From: Paractinoplanes toevensis
GTDB taxonomy: Bacteria; Actinomycetota; Actinomycetes; Mycobacteriales; Micromonosporaceae
NCBI RefSeq assembly: GCF_018332695.1
Contig: NZ_BOQN01000085.1
Span: 37,809 to 101,808, forward strand
Length of the DNA stretch: 64,000 nucleotides
Direction of reading: 5' to 3'
Shown here: positions 56,184-64,000 of the stretch, piece by piece
Layout of the letters: every line of letters starts with the position of its first letter
Numbering within the stretch: position 1 is the stretch's first letter
Program-made: the position numbers and the translations under genes
The notes under the pieces: model-generated
What the model saw: only the letters and a program-made list of their open reading frames with translations
Database searches by the model: none
What the model was told of the DNA's origin: nothing

Positions 56184-56684
56184 CTACGCACCCACGCCGG
56201 AGCCGATGATCACGAAGGTGGCGCCGGTCCGGTCGCTGCGGGCCTCGCCCGCCGACGGCAGGCGCAACATGGTGAGCGCGACCTCGCGTGGCCACCACCG
56301 GGTCGGCTCCCGCCAGGTGCACTCGACGATCGTGGCCTCGGGGTTGTCGGCGCAGTCGCCGACCTGCTCCCAGTGATCGAGCTGGGTAGCGACGACCTTT
56401 TGTGCCTGCATCCAAGGCGAGCCGGGTGGCATCGCATAGCTGCGCACCGTCGCCCTTCCGCGATCGTTGCGCAGCCGGCGGGCGATGATGGCGGCGCGGT
56501 CGCCGACATCCCGTTCGTACTTCGGGGTGCGGAAGGACGGCGCGGTTGCTCCCGCGGGCGGAGAGATCGAATGCGCGACGCCGGCGGCTTTCCATCGCAG
56601 TAGAGCTATCGCCGCCAGGGCGATGACGACAACCAGCACAAGCCCCGCCACAGCAAAGCCCAGACGCCGTCGACCGATCCGCAC
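56184..56684 (-). CDS. Membrane-anchored hypothetical protein
   Basis: 166-aa protein with one N-terminal transmembrane helix at about residues 9-29 (FAVAGLVLVVVIALAAIALL) and an extracytoplasmic domain. That domain has a charged helix (RDVGDRAAIIARRLRNDRG), two cysteines in VGDCADNPEATIVECTW that could pair, and a WREPTRWWPREVAL segment. Not recognised. GTG 56684 gives an Arg-rich start before the helix, consistent with an N-in orientation. Confidence 0.6.
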   Translation of the reverse strand: MRIGRRRLGFAVAGLVLVVVIALAAIALLRWKAAGVAHSISPPAGATAPSFRTPKYERDVGDRAAIIARRLRNDRGRATVRSYAMPPGSPWMQAQKVVATQLDHWEQVGDCADNPEATIVECTWREPTRWWPREVALTMLRLPSAGEARSDRTGATFVIIGSGVGA

Positions 56685-56737
56685 AGCCGGAGTCTAGGCA
56701 GCACACGCCATCCCCCGCGCCGGCCGGGTCCCGGCGT

Positions 56738-56938
56738 TCAATCACGGCCGCGATGAGTGGAACGGCCGAGGAGGTGCCACACCAGCAGCGCGAGCACGGC
56801 CAGGACGACTCCGCCGCAACAACTGGCGGCCGCTAAGGGATTGAGCCAGCTAATGACTCCGTCGTAGCGAGCCGTGAAAGCCGCGAACCCGAACCAGCCG
56901 AGATCGCCCCGGCCGCCCAGGGCAGAGGACGCTCCCGT
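56738..56938 (-). other. Open 67-codon frame with a membrane segment but no start codon
   Basis: Directly after the TGA stop of the upstream lipoprotein gene, in the same frame, 67 codons stay open. They encode GDLGWFGFAAFTARYDGV, a hydrophobic stretch SCCGGVVLAVLALLVWHLLGR and a short basic tail. No ATG, GTG or TTG precedes the credible part. It may be a decayed small membrane protein gene, one with a rare start (CTG), or a readthrough extension. It fills most of an otherwise gene-free 254-bp gap. Confidence 0.35.
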
Positions 56939-57463
56939 TCAGCAGGCGCCCGCGAAGAACGAGACGGTGACCCGGGTCGGTGGCTTGCCGGGCTCGGTCA
57001 CGGTCAGCGGCACGCAGCGGCGGCCGGGCACGTGGAAGCCGCCGATGTAGGCGGTGTCGGCGTCGGCGCAGGCGTGGAAGGTCACGGCCGGGGCCGGCGA
57101 ATAGCCCCAGCCCTGCCCGTACCTGAGAATGGCCTCGCCGTCCGCGGCGGACACCGTGACCACCTTTCCCGCCCGGACCACCGGGCCGATCTTGTGGTTG
57201 CCGTCCGGGCTTGCCGGGTCGGTGCTCGCCCAGGTCAGCAGGCCCGGCCAGCTGATCGATCCGATCGTCAGGTCGTCCGCGCCGGGGGCGAAGGTGGTCA
57301 GCACGTGCGCCTCGCCCTGGGTGCATTCGATGTCGCGCGCCGGCCCGATGGAGGCGGCCGATGCCGTACCGGCCGGCGTCGGCGTGTCCTTCTCGCCGCC
57401 GGACGAGCACGCCGCCAACGAAGCACCCGTCATGATCAGGAAGAGGCAGAGGCGAGCCGGCAT
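56939..57463 (-). CDS. Secreted lipoprotein of unknown function
   Basis: 174-aa lipoprotein. The signal peptide (PARLCLFLIMTGASLAAC) ends at lipobox Cys19. A short Thr/Ala/Pro linker follows, then a beta-rich domain (GEAHVLTTFAPGADDLTIGSI, KIGPVVRAGKVVTVSAADGE, AVTFHACADADTAYIGGF, RCVPLTVTEPGKPPTRVTVSF) with cysteines that may form disulfides. ATG 57463 is selected because it gives the signal peptide. No family is recognised. The frame would continue if the TGA were read through. Confidence 0.75.
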   Translation of the reverse strand: MPARLCLFLIMTGASLAACSSGGEKDTPTPAGTASAASIGPARDIECTQGEAHVLTTFAPGADDLTIGSISWPGLLTWASTDPASPDGNHKIGPVVRAGKVVTVSAADGEAILRYGQGWGYSPAPAVTFHACADADTAYIGGFHVPGRRCVPLTVTEPGKPPTRVTVSFFAGAC

Positions 57464-57517
57464 CCGGTGATCGTCGCACGGGTGCCGTGGGCCGCGCCGT
57501 TCACGTAGGTTCGCCGC

Positions 57518-58096
57518 ATGGCCGATCATGTGTTTCCGCGGGTTGACGTCGAGACCCGGCGGCTTCGTCTGCGGTCGTTCGCGGCGTCGGATGCCGGCGA
57601 CGTGCACGCGGCTTGGCAGGATGAGCAGTTCATGCGTACCGCCCCGGTCGGCTATCCCTATGCCGGCGCCGACCTGGCGACCGCAGCCGAGTGGTGTAAC
57701 GGCACGGAGAAGCGGCGCCAGGACGGCCTCGGCGCGGAGCTGGCGGTGGAGCCGCGCGGCGGTGGGCGCCTGCTGGGCCATGTGGCGCTGTTCAGTGTCC
57801 GGTGGTCGTTGCGGATCGCCGAGATCCACTACTGGACGGCACCGTGGGCGCGCGGCCACGGCTACGCCGGGGAGGCGGCCCGGGCGGTCGCCGAGTGGGC
57901 CCTGCGGGACGTGGCCTTCGAGCGGATCAGTTTGCAGGCCGACGTGCACAACACCGCGTCGCGCCGGGTGGCCGACGCGGCCGGCTTTCACTTCGAGGGG
58001 GTGCAGCGCAGCGTCGTCCCGGCCCGCGACGGCAGCCGCATGGACCTGGCCGTCTACAGCCTGATCCGGGCGGATCTCCGGCCTTCGCCGGTCTGA
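57518..58096 (+). CDS. RimJ/RimL-type GNAT acetyltransferase
   Basis: 192-aa acetyltransferase. It opens with VETRRLRLRSFAASDAGDVHAAW, typical of the RimJ/RimL (Acetyltransf_3) group. The acetyl-CoA loop is WARGHGYAGEAARAVAEWAL, followed by FERISLQADVHNTASRRVADAAGFHFEGV, the usual motif B with the Asn and the GF turn. The family acetylates ribosomal-protein N-termini, other proteins or small amines; the substrate here is unknown. It is divergent from the lipoprotein gene. Confidence 0.87.
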   Translation: MADHVFPRVDVETRRLRLRSFAASDAGDVHAAWQDEQFMRTAPVGYPYAGADLATAAEWCNGTEKRRQDGLGAELAVEPRGGGRLLGHVALFSVRWSLRIAEIHYWTAPWARGHGYAGEAARAVAEWALRDVAFERISLQADVHNTASRRVADAAGFHFEGVQRSVVPARDGSRMDLAVYSLIRADLRPSPV

Positions 58097-58116
58097 GCGC
58101 GGCGCGGGCGGATCGC

Positions 58117-58707
58117 CTAAAGAGCGATTGCCGCGATTGCCGCCAGCTTGCGGTCGGGGCGGTCGGTGTCGCGCTGGGTTCGCTGCACCTCGGTGAAACC
58201 GGCGGTGGCCAGCTGCCGGGACATCTCGTCGACCGGCCAGCGGTAGGCGGTGACGACCCGGTGGTCGAACGGTTCGACCCGGTCGCCGTCGAAGAAACCG
58301 ATGACCAGGGCTCCGCCCGGTGCCAGGGCCCGCCGGAACTCGGCCAGCACGCCGCCCAGATCGGCCGGTGGCCGGTGGATCAGCGAATACCAGGCCAGGA
58401 TGCCGGTGACCGAGTGGTCGGGGACGCCGAGGTCGTCCATCGAGCCCAGCCGGAAGGAAATGCCGGGGTGGTTCGCCTCGGCGTGTGCGATGAACTCGGG
58501 AACCATGTCGATGCCGCTCGCGTCGACGCCGCGCGACCGGAGGTAACCGGTGTAGTGGCCCGGCCCGCAGCCCGCGTCGAGAACCGTGCCGGACAGGTGC
58601 CGGTCGATGATGTCCATGTCGTCGGGATGGCCCTGCCAGTCCCGGTACAGGTCGATGTACAGCGTCGAGGCGGACGAATACGCGTCCCGCACGTGTTCCG
58701 AACTCAC
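58117..58707 (-). CDS. Class I SAM-dependent methyltransferase
   Basis: 196-aa methyltransferase, substrate unknown. SAM motif I is VLDAGCGPGHYTGYLRSRG, the next acidic position is GIDMVPEFIAHAE, and LGSMDDLGVPDHSVTGILAWYSLIHRP with LAPGGALVIGFF form the later motifs. GTG 58707 (VSSEHVRDAYSSAS) is the natural start, though the frame remains open upstream through the amylase region. It is convergent with the acetyltransferase gene. Confidence 0.82.
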   Translation of the reverse strand: MSSEHVRDAYSSASTLYIDLYRDWQGHPDDMDIIDRHLSGTVLDAGCGPGHYTGYLRSRGVDASGIDMVPEFIAHAEANHPGISFRLGSMDDLGVPDHSVTGILAWYSLIHRPPADLGGVLAEFRRALAPGGALVIGFFDGDRVEPFDHRVVTAYRWPVDEMSRQLATAGFTEVQRTQRDTDRPDRKLAAIAAIAL

Positions 58708-58763
58708 CGCGTGACTGTAGACAACGCCGGGCCCGGGGTGTGCCGGGCCCGGCGGGGGAGCGT

Positions 58764-60548
58764 CTATCTCCAGGTGTCGCTCACCGACGTGGTGCAGGAC
58801 GAGCCGGTGGTCAGCGTGCGGTTCGCGCCGGACTCCCACGTCACCGCGGAACCGTTCTTCTTGACGTACTTGTATTCGATCGTGGTGTTGGGTGGCAGGT
58901 TCACCGTGCCGGTCCAGACGGGGTAGGAGGCCGACGACAGGGCCACCCCGCCGGACGTGTTCCAGTTGCCGAGGGCGGCCTGGTTGCCGAGCACGTAGAC
59001 GTTCTCGCCCCACACCGTGGTGGCGTTGACGCCGAAGGAGACGGCGACCGTCGTGCACGCGCCGGGGGAGGTGGTGGCGCCGCCGGCGGTGCGGGCGTTG
59101 ATGTGCAGGGCCAGCATGCTGTTCGCGGCCACCGTCGCGGTGAAGGTGCCCGACGAGCCGACCGTGTAGCTGGTTCCGCTGCACGTCCCGTTGCTGAAGT
59201 CGCCGTTCGCGACGTCGCAGTAGGTGCCGGCTGGCAGCGACGTCTGGAACGTACGGTTCAGCGAAGCGCCCCGGTTGAAGACCGCGTAGGCGTTCGAGCC
59301 CCGGCCGAACGCGGCCTGGTTGCCGCCGTTGGACCACCAGTTGGTCAGCGACGTCCCGGCGGCCGCGTTGTGGAACGCGACCATGTTGGCGGTGGTGCGC
59401 CAGCGGTGCTCGCAGGCCCAGCCGGACGAGCAGTTGACCGCGCTGGTGGTGCCGTTGGACGCGGTCGGCGGGCCGGCGTCGGCGTCGGAGAACGTGAACG
59501 ACGACATCACCGCGGGCGTGCCGTACGGATAGGCCAGCATGAACGCCTCGGCCAGCGCGTAGGTCGTACCGTCCTTGTAGGTCAGCTTGGCCCGCCCGTT
59601 GCGCTGGGTGTCGTGGTTGTCGATGAAGGCGACGCCGTCGCCGGAGGCGACGAGCATCTGGCTTCCCACCGAGGACAGCCCGGACAGGTTGCCGTCGCGG
59701 AAGGCGTTGCCGACCACGTCGCCGTAGCGGAATTCGGTCACGTCGCCGAGCCCGGTGTACTCGGTCGGGCTGACCTCACCCGACCCGCCCTCGATCGTCT
59801 CCTGGTAGATGTACGGCGTACCGCTGAGTGCGCCGTAGATCGCGGAGAGGTCGGACGCGGGGATGTGCTTGGCCGCGTCGACCCGGAAGCCGTCGACCCC
59901 GAGCGAGATCAGGTCGTTGAGGAACCCGACGATCTTGCTGCGCACGTAGGACGACTCGGTGGCCAGGTCGGACAGGTCGACCAACTCGCAGTTCTGCACC
60001 TCCCACCGGTCGGCCCAGTTGACGATGTCGTCGTTGCCGTTCTTGCCGCAGTGGTGGAAGTCGTTGTTGCCGTATGCGACCGCCGGGTACGAGTAGTGAC
60101 TGTAGGTGTTCCCGTTGGTGCCGGTGCCGTTCGAGGCTCCGCCCGCCATGTGGTTGATGACCGCGTCGACGTAGATTTTCACGCCGGCCGCGTGGCAGGT
60201 GGAGACCATCGACGCGAAGGCCGCCCGGTCACCGCGCCGGGAGACCAGCTGATAGCTGACCGGCTGGTAGTCCTGCCACCACGGGTAACCGGAGGACGGC
60301 AACACGACGTGTTCCTGCGGCGGCGACACCTGTACCCCGCCGAACCCCTTCGGCCCGAGCACGTTGGTGCACTCGGAGGCGATCGACGCCCACGGCCATT
60401 CGAACAGGTGTACGATGACGTCTCGGGCGCCCGGATTGGCGTCGGCCTTCGCGTCGGCGTTATGCGGCCGCCCGATCGCGACCAGTGCGGTAGCCAGCAT
60501 CAGCAACATCACGCCAGGTATGACCCAGCGCCGGGTGGTTCGTGTCAT
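58764..60548 (-). CDS. Secreted alpha-amylase (GH13) with CBM20 starch-binding domain
   Basis: Endo-acting alpha-1,4-glucanase, 594 aa. An N-terminal signal peptide (about 1-33, VIPGVMLLMLATALVAIG) precedes the GH13 barrel. Motif I is DAVINH (128-133); nucleophile Asp224 is in GFRVDAAKH; acid/base Glu250 is in YQETIE; Asp313 is in FIDNHD. The opening RDVIVHLFEWPWASIASEC is typical of the actinobacterial/animal-like subfamily (GH13_32). A beta domain C follows, then a C-terminal CBM20 (about 495-594, VSFGVNATTVWGENVYVLGN and WTGTVNLPPNTTIEYKYV). ATG 60548 has GGAGGTGCCCG upstream. It lies downstream of a second amylase on the same strand. Confidence 0.93.
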   Translation of the reverse strand: MTRTTRRWVIPGVMLLMLATALVAIGRPHNADAKADANPGARDVIVHLFEWPWASIASECTNVLGPKGFGGVQVSPPQEHVVLPSSGYPWWQDYQPVSYQLVSRRGDRAAFASMVSTCHAAGVKIYVDAVINHMAGGASNGTGTNGNTYSHYSYPAVAYGNNDFHHCGKNGNDDIVNWADRWEVQNCELVDLSDLATESSYVRSKIVGFLNDLISLGVDGFRVDAAKHIPASDLSAIYGALSGTPYIYQETIEGGSGEVSPTEYTGLGDVTEFRYGDVVGNAFRDGNLSGLSSVGSQMLVASGDGVAFIDNHDTQRNGRAKLTYKDGTTYALAEAFMLAYPYGTPAVMSSFTFSDADAGPPTASNGTTSAVNCSSGWACEHRWRTTANMVAFHNAAAGTSLTNWWSNGGNQAAFGRGSNAYAVFNRGASLNRTFQTSLPAGTYCDVANGDFSNGTCSGTSYTVGSSGTFTATVAANSMLALHINARTAGGATTSPGACTTVAVSFGVNATTVWGENVYVLGNQAALGNWNTSGGVALSSASYPVWTGTVNLPPNTTIEYKYVKKNGSAVTWESGANRTLTTGSSCTTSVSDTWR

Positions 60549-60724
60549 CGGGCACCTCCGTGGGGACCGCCGGTCGGGGACCGGATAGGGGACGGGACAG
60601 TCGCGGGACCGGCGGCGCGGACGCCGCCAGACCTGCGATGGGGGAGAAAGGACGATAGGCGGGTGGCTGCGGAAGAACAAAGGTCAACGGCAACGGACGA
60701 GGAGCCGGGCGTACGGGCGGGAGC

Positions 60725-63694
60725 TCAGCGAAGGTACGGCCCATCGGTGCCCACCTTCCCGGGCGCCGGGTTGCCGGGCAGGGCGAGCACGTACACCCGC
60801 ATGTCGCCCTTGACGCTGACCGATGCGGTCAGCGTCCCGTTCGTGACGGTCTTGACGTCACCGGATACGGCGTCGGTGTACGTGCCGTTCGGAATCTTGC
60901 TGAAGGTGGCACTGGTGGACACCGTGACGAGCGCGAAGCTGTCCACCGACCCGGACGTGTAGCGGCGCTTGTAGGCGATGTTCCCGCCGACGCCCTCGGT
61001 CGAATACTGCCCCATCTGCAGGGCGGGGATGGCCCGGCGGATCTGGTTGAGCCGCTGCAGGTGCTTGACCAGCGGCTGGGCCAGCGTGGTGGCGACCGCC
61101 CCGCTAGCGCTCGACACCACGCCGTAGTCGGCGGCGGCGACCGTGCCGTCGACCCTGTCGCCGTAGTAGGCGCGGCCGGTCGTGGCGAGCGGGCAGGAGG
61201 CCCCGCAGTCGATCTGCTTGCCGGCCTGGAACTCGATCTCCGACCCGTAGTAGAGGGTCGGGATGCCGCGGAACGTCCACATCATCGACATGTTCTCGGC
61301 CCACGCGTCGGTGCCGCCGGAGTAGCGGAACGACGACTTGTTCGGCCCGTAGTCGTGCGAGTCGACATACACCGCGTTGTAGGTCGCGTCGTTCACCGAG
61401 TCGTCCGAGTCCTTGCCGTTGTAGAAGGCGTTGGACGCGTCCGAGAAATTCATGTGCATCCGCATGTCGATGATGTTCATGCCGGAGAACTGGCTGTGGT
61501 CGGGTGCGTGGTAGGTGTTGCCGTTCAGGAACGCGTTGCTGCTGGTCGGCTGATTGCCCGTACCCAAATTGTTCTCGTAGTCGAATTGTTCGAGGGCGGC
61601 CGTGGCGTCGTCGTCGGAGTAGGTCTTCCGCTCCTTCCAGGTGAAGAACTGCGACGAGTGGTTGACCGACCCGCGGTTCCACTTGTCGTTGACGAACGCG
61701 GCGACCTCACCGAAGACGTAGAAGTCCTGGGCCTTCGTGGCGCCGTACTTCTGGATCAGATGTTGTTGCATGGCCGGCAGGAAGCGCCGGTTCCAGGTGA
61801 CCCGCGGGATGTGCACGGCGGTGTCGATCCGGAATCCGTCGACGCCCATGTCGATGTACTTGTTGTACGCGTCGATCAGGTATTTCTGGACCACCGGGTT
61901 CTCGGTGTTGAAGTCGGCGAGGTCCTCGTGCAGCCAGCACGATCGCGCGTCCTCACCTTCCCAGTTGCCGATCCAGCACTGGTGGTAGAGCGTCGACGGG
62001 AACATCCCCGAGGTCGGCGACGGCCATTGGCAGTTGTGAATGGCGTACCCCTGCGGGTTGTACTGCCCGGTGAGCGTGCCCCAGTTGCGGCAGGTGTTGC
62101 CGGCCGGTTCGGTGGTGCTCCACAGGTCGCCGTTGTAGGCACGGCCCTGGGCCATCTGATTCTGCGCGGCGGTCACCGTCGGATCAGTGCCGTGGAACTC
62201 GGCCATCGGGTCATAGGACCGACCGTCGGCCTTGGTCGAATACATCCAGTCCCACGGTCCGTCCTTGGCGCCCCACGCCTTTGGCACGAACAGCCCGTTC
62301 GCACCCCACCGGGAACTGTGGTTGTAGACCACGTCCTGGAAGATTTTCAGGCCCTTGGCGTGCGCCTTTTCGATCAGATCCGGATAGGTCGAGCCCGGCG
62401 ATTCGAGCCGGGTGTCGACGCGGTAGAAATCCCAGCCGTGGTAACCGTGGTAGTCGTAATCCGACCGGTTCAGCACGACCGGGGTGATCCACAGCGCCGA
62501 GAAGCCGAGCCCCTTGATGTAGTCGAGCTTGTCGATCAGGCCCTTGAAATCGCCGCGGAACATCGGGTCGTGGCCGGCCGCGTTCCCGCTCGTGAGGTCC
62601 TGGCTGCCACCCCGGTCGTTGGAGGTGTCGCCGTCGTAGAACCGGGCGGTCATCGCGAAATAGATGCTTTCCTTGCGCGGGTCCCCGCCGAGCATGGACC
62701 CGCCGGCCGCCTGCGGCGGCGCGTCCCCGGTGGTGACGGAGACGGTCGCGCTGGGCGCGGAAAGGTTCCCGGCGGCATCAACGGCCCGGACAACATAGGT
62801 GTACGCCGTCCGCGCGGCGAGCGAGCCGTCGATGTACGAGGCATAGCCGCTGGTCAGAACCGTGCTCCCGGAACGGGTGATCTGGTAGCCGGTGACCCCG
62901 CGGTCATCGGTGGAGGCGGTCCAGCCGAGCGTCACGGTGACATGGTCGACGGTGGCGGTCAGCGCGCCCGGCGCGGTCGGCGCGGTGGTGTCGGCCGGCA
63001 CCGCGGTGCACGGGTCGGTGGCATCGGCGGTGACCACGCCGCCGGCCACCCTGGAGGTGCCCGCGGTGAGGCCGTAGTTGCGCCCGGAGTTGTTGTCCCA
63101 GGTGCCGCTGCCGTTGTTGAACGTGGCCGCGAGCGTCGTCGCCGCACCCAGCACGACGGTCCTCTTCACCCAGCCGGTGCAGGCGGCCTCGTTCATGGCG
63201 ACCCCCGGCACGGTCGTCCAGGCCTCACCGGTCGGCGCGTAGTGCAGATAGGTGCTGTTCCACGCGGACGACGGCTGGTAGAAGACGGTGGCCGTGTTGT
63301 CCCCGGCCGGCTGGTCGACCACGGTGCCGGAGCACGGGTCGGTCGCGGTGACCACGCCACCGGTGATCGTGACGATCCCGGTGCCGACGCTGTAGTTGCG
63401 CCCCGAGTTGTTGTCCCAGGTGCCGGAGCCGTCGGTGAAGGCGGCCTGCATGCCGCCGGCGGTGCCGAGGTCTTTCGTGTACCAGCCGGCGCACGATGCG
63501 GCGCTCATGGCCACGCCGGGCACGGCGGTCCACGATCCGCCGCTCGGCGCGTAGTGGATGTTGACGCTGCTCCAGGCCGACGACGGCCGGTAGAAGACCT
63601 GCACGGTGTTGGCCGAGGCCGCGAAGGCCGGCGCGACCAGCAGGGGAACGGCGACCAGCGCCGCGACGAGCCACCAGGGACGCTTTGTGGACAC
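60725..63694 (-). CDS. Secreted GH13 alpha-amylase with two CBM25 modules and FN3 domain
   Basis: 989-aa extracellular starch-degrading enzyme. After a signal peptide (about 1-26) come two CBM25-type modules (about 30-115 and 130-220; both have VFYxPSSAW, a HYAPxG turn and GSGTWDNNSGRNY), and a fibronectin type III domain (about 240-325, APGALTATVDHVTVTLGWTAS). The GH13 domain spans about 335-900: DVVYNH, nucleophile Asp624 in GFRIDTAVH, acid/base Glu663 in FGEV and Asp781 in VDSHD. A short beta domain ends the protein. GTG 63694 has AGGAGTC upstream. It probably shares regulation with the next amylase, 176 bp downstream. Confidence 0.92.
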   Translation of the reverse strand: MSTKRPWWLVAALVAVPLLVAPAFAASANTVQVFYRPSSAWSSVNIHYAPSGGSWTAVPGVAMSAASCAGWYTKDLGTAGGMQAAFTDGSGTWDNNSGRNYSVGTGIVTITGGVVTATDPCSGTVVDQPAGDNTATVFYQPSSAWNSTYLHYAPTGEAWTTVPGVAMNEAACTGWVKRTVVLGAATTLAATFNNGSGTWDNNSGRNYGLTAGTSRVAGGVVTADATDPCTAVPADTTAPTAPGALTATVDHVTVTLGWTASTDDRGVTGYQITRSGSTVLTSGYASYIDGSLAARTAYTYVVRAVDAAGNLSAPSATVSVTTGDAPPQAAGGSMLGGDPRKESIYFAMTARFYDGDTSNDRGGSQDLTSGNAAGHDPMFRGDFKGLIDKLDYIKGLGFSALWITPVVLNRSDYDYHGYHGWDFYRVDTRLESPGSTYPDLIEKAHAKGLKIFQDVVYNHSSRWGANGLFVPKAWGAKDGPWDWMYSTKADGRSYDPMAEFHGTDPTVTAAQNQMAQGRAYNGDLWSTTEPAGNTCRNWGTLTGQYNPQGYAIHNCQWPSPTSGMFPSTLYHQCWIGNWEGEDARSCWLHEDLADFNTENPVVQKYLIDAYNKYIDMGVDGFRIDTAVHIPRVTWNRRFLPAMQQHLIQKYGATKAQDFYVFGEVAAFVNDKWNRGSVNHSSQFFTWKERKTYSDDDATAALEQFDYENNLGTGNQPTSSNAFLNGNTYHAPDHSQFSGMNIIDMRMHMNFSDASNAFYNGKDSDDSVNDATYNAVYVDSHDYGPNKSSFRYSGGTDAWAENMSMMWTFRGIPTLYYGSEIEFQAGKQIDCGASCPLATTGRAYYGDRVDGTVAAADYGVVSSASGAVATTLAQPLVKHLQRLNQIRRAIPALQMGQYSTEGVGGNIAYKRRYTSGSVDSFALVTVSTSATFSKIPNGTYTDAVSGDVKTVTNGTLTASVSVKGDMRVYVLALPGNPAPGKVGTDGPYLR

Positions 63695-63837
63695 GGGGAC
63701 TCCTCCAACGACCTCAGGGGGCGTTTCGATCGAAGGATTGACGCGGGGCCGAAGAGCGCGAGACTCGTGCCACCACGCGTCGGAGCCGGTGACACGGGCG
63801 TAACCCCACGTTCATATTGACGAGGACCGTAGCAACA

Positions 63838-63877
63838 CCTTGCATGCTTTGGAAGAGATTTCAGAAATGTTGCAAGG
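63838..63877. promoter_or_regulatory. Possible MalR-type operator upstream of the amylase genes
   Basis: CCTTGCA (63838-63844) and its exact complement TGCAAGG (63871-63877) lie 26 nt apart, 144-183 bp before the amylase start. CTTGCA-type half-sites are known in the operators of the maltose regulator MalR in Streptomyces amylase promoters. The stretch between the operator and the gene shows no reading frame I can support. Confidence 0.45.
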
Positions 63878-63883
63878 CTGCGC

Positions 63884-64000
63884 TTAGAAGTCCATCGATC
63901 GGCCGGGGATGCGGAACGTGAGCGCCTCGCGCACCTCTGGTTGCTCGCCGGGTCGCGGCGCGCTGTACACAACTGCGGCCGGGCGTCCCGGCCTCGGGCG
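63884..64000 (-). CDS. C-terminal end of an unidentified protein, cut by the window edge
   Basis: On the minus strand 39 codons are open from the window edge to a TAA, encoding an end with VVYSAPRPGEQPEV and REALTFRIPGRSMDF. The alternation of residues looks protein-like, but there is too little to name a family. It would sit upstream of the amylase genes on the same strand, and the dyad between them would then lie just after its stop. Confidence 0.4.
   Translation of the reverse strand, partial: RPRPGRPAAVVYSAPRPGEQPEVREALTFRIPGRSMDF

Overview
The window is 64 kb of very GC-rich, densely coding DNA with many GTG starts, 4-bp ATGA/GTGA gene overlaps and typical actinobacterial gene families. 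The set at the left edge (small basic protein, DUF881 protein, GcvH, the FHA protein GarA, the MerR-like FtsR, a DUF151 nuclease and a second MerR regulator) is a conserved actinobacterial chromosomal block. Gene content and codon style suggest a filamentous soil actinomycete, most likely Micromonosporaceae (Actinoplanes-like). The family-level placement is inference. No rRNA, complete tRNA, CRISPR array, intact insertion sequence or replication origin was seen.

Layout. 1-5.2 kb: the conserved GarA/FtsR block, ending against a convergent methyltransferase. 5.5-8.0 kb: two divergent citrate synthases, one carrying an N-terminal DNA-binding domain, sharing a 43-bp promoter with nested AT-rich dyads. 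8-15.3 kb: small membrane and NTF2-like proteins, a hydrolase, a PucR-type regulator with 3-hydroxybutyrate dehydrogenase, a substrate-binding lipoprotein and a P450. 15.3-18.1 kb: a long inverted repeat, then a band-7 protein and an NAD-kinase-like protein divergent from an NrtR-type Nudix regulator, with clear operator dyads between them. 18.2-22.9 kb: a large orphan sensor kinase, then a three-gene overlapping operon with a membrane-anchored lipoyl domain. 22.9-27.2 kb: a mymA/ethA-like monooxygenase-SDR-hydrolase operon opposite a VirS-like AraC regulator. 27.2-29.1 kb: DUF4873 protein and TetR opposite an AurF-type diiron oxygenase. 29.3-29.6 kb: two tiny paralogous proteins.

29.7-36.2 kb is a nitrite assimilation locus: a HemD-winged-helix regulator, a CbiX-like chelatase (siroheme supply), a small conserved protein, nirB, nirD and a NarK-type transporter, preceded by a plausible GlnR double box. 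nirB carries an in-frame array of eight 15-bp repeats in an inter-domain linker. 36.2-46.9 kb: DUF574 methyltransferase, PadR/membrane-protein pair, small Rho_N-like protein, aminoglycoside phosphotransferase-like protein, PLP decarboxylase, a GH92 glycosidase, a GT4 glycosyltransferase, a membrane methyltransferase and a DedA protein.

46.9-47.7 kb is the only long gene-free stretch. It is flanked by a perfect 35-bp direct repeat of the dedA 3' end and holds a tRNA-like 3' relic, so it looks like the scar of an integrated element. After it come an NhaA antiporter fused to a DsbA-like domain, a lipoprotein behind a CebR/CelR-type palindrome, an SMP-30-like protein, a HEAT/LRV repeat protein, a DUF1990 protein, a decayed phosphoribosyltransferase, an SDR/TetR pair with three operator copies, small membrane and lipoproteins, an acetyltransferase and a methyltransferase. 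The right end carries two secreted starch-degrading GH13 enzymes (one with CBM20, one with CBM25-FN3) with a possible MalR-type dyad upstream, and the C-terminus of a further gene runs off the edge.
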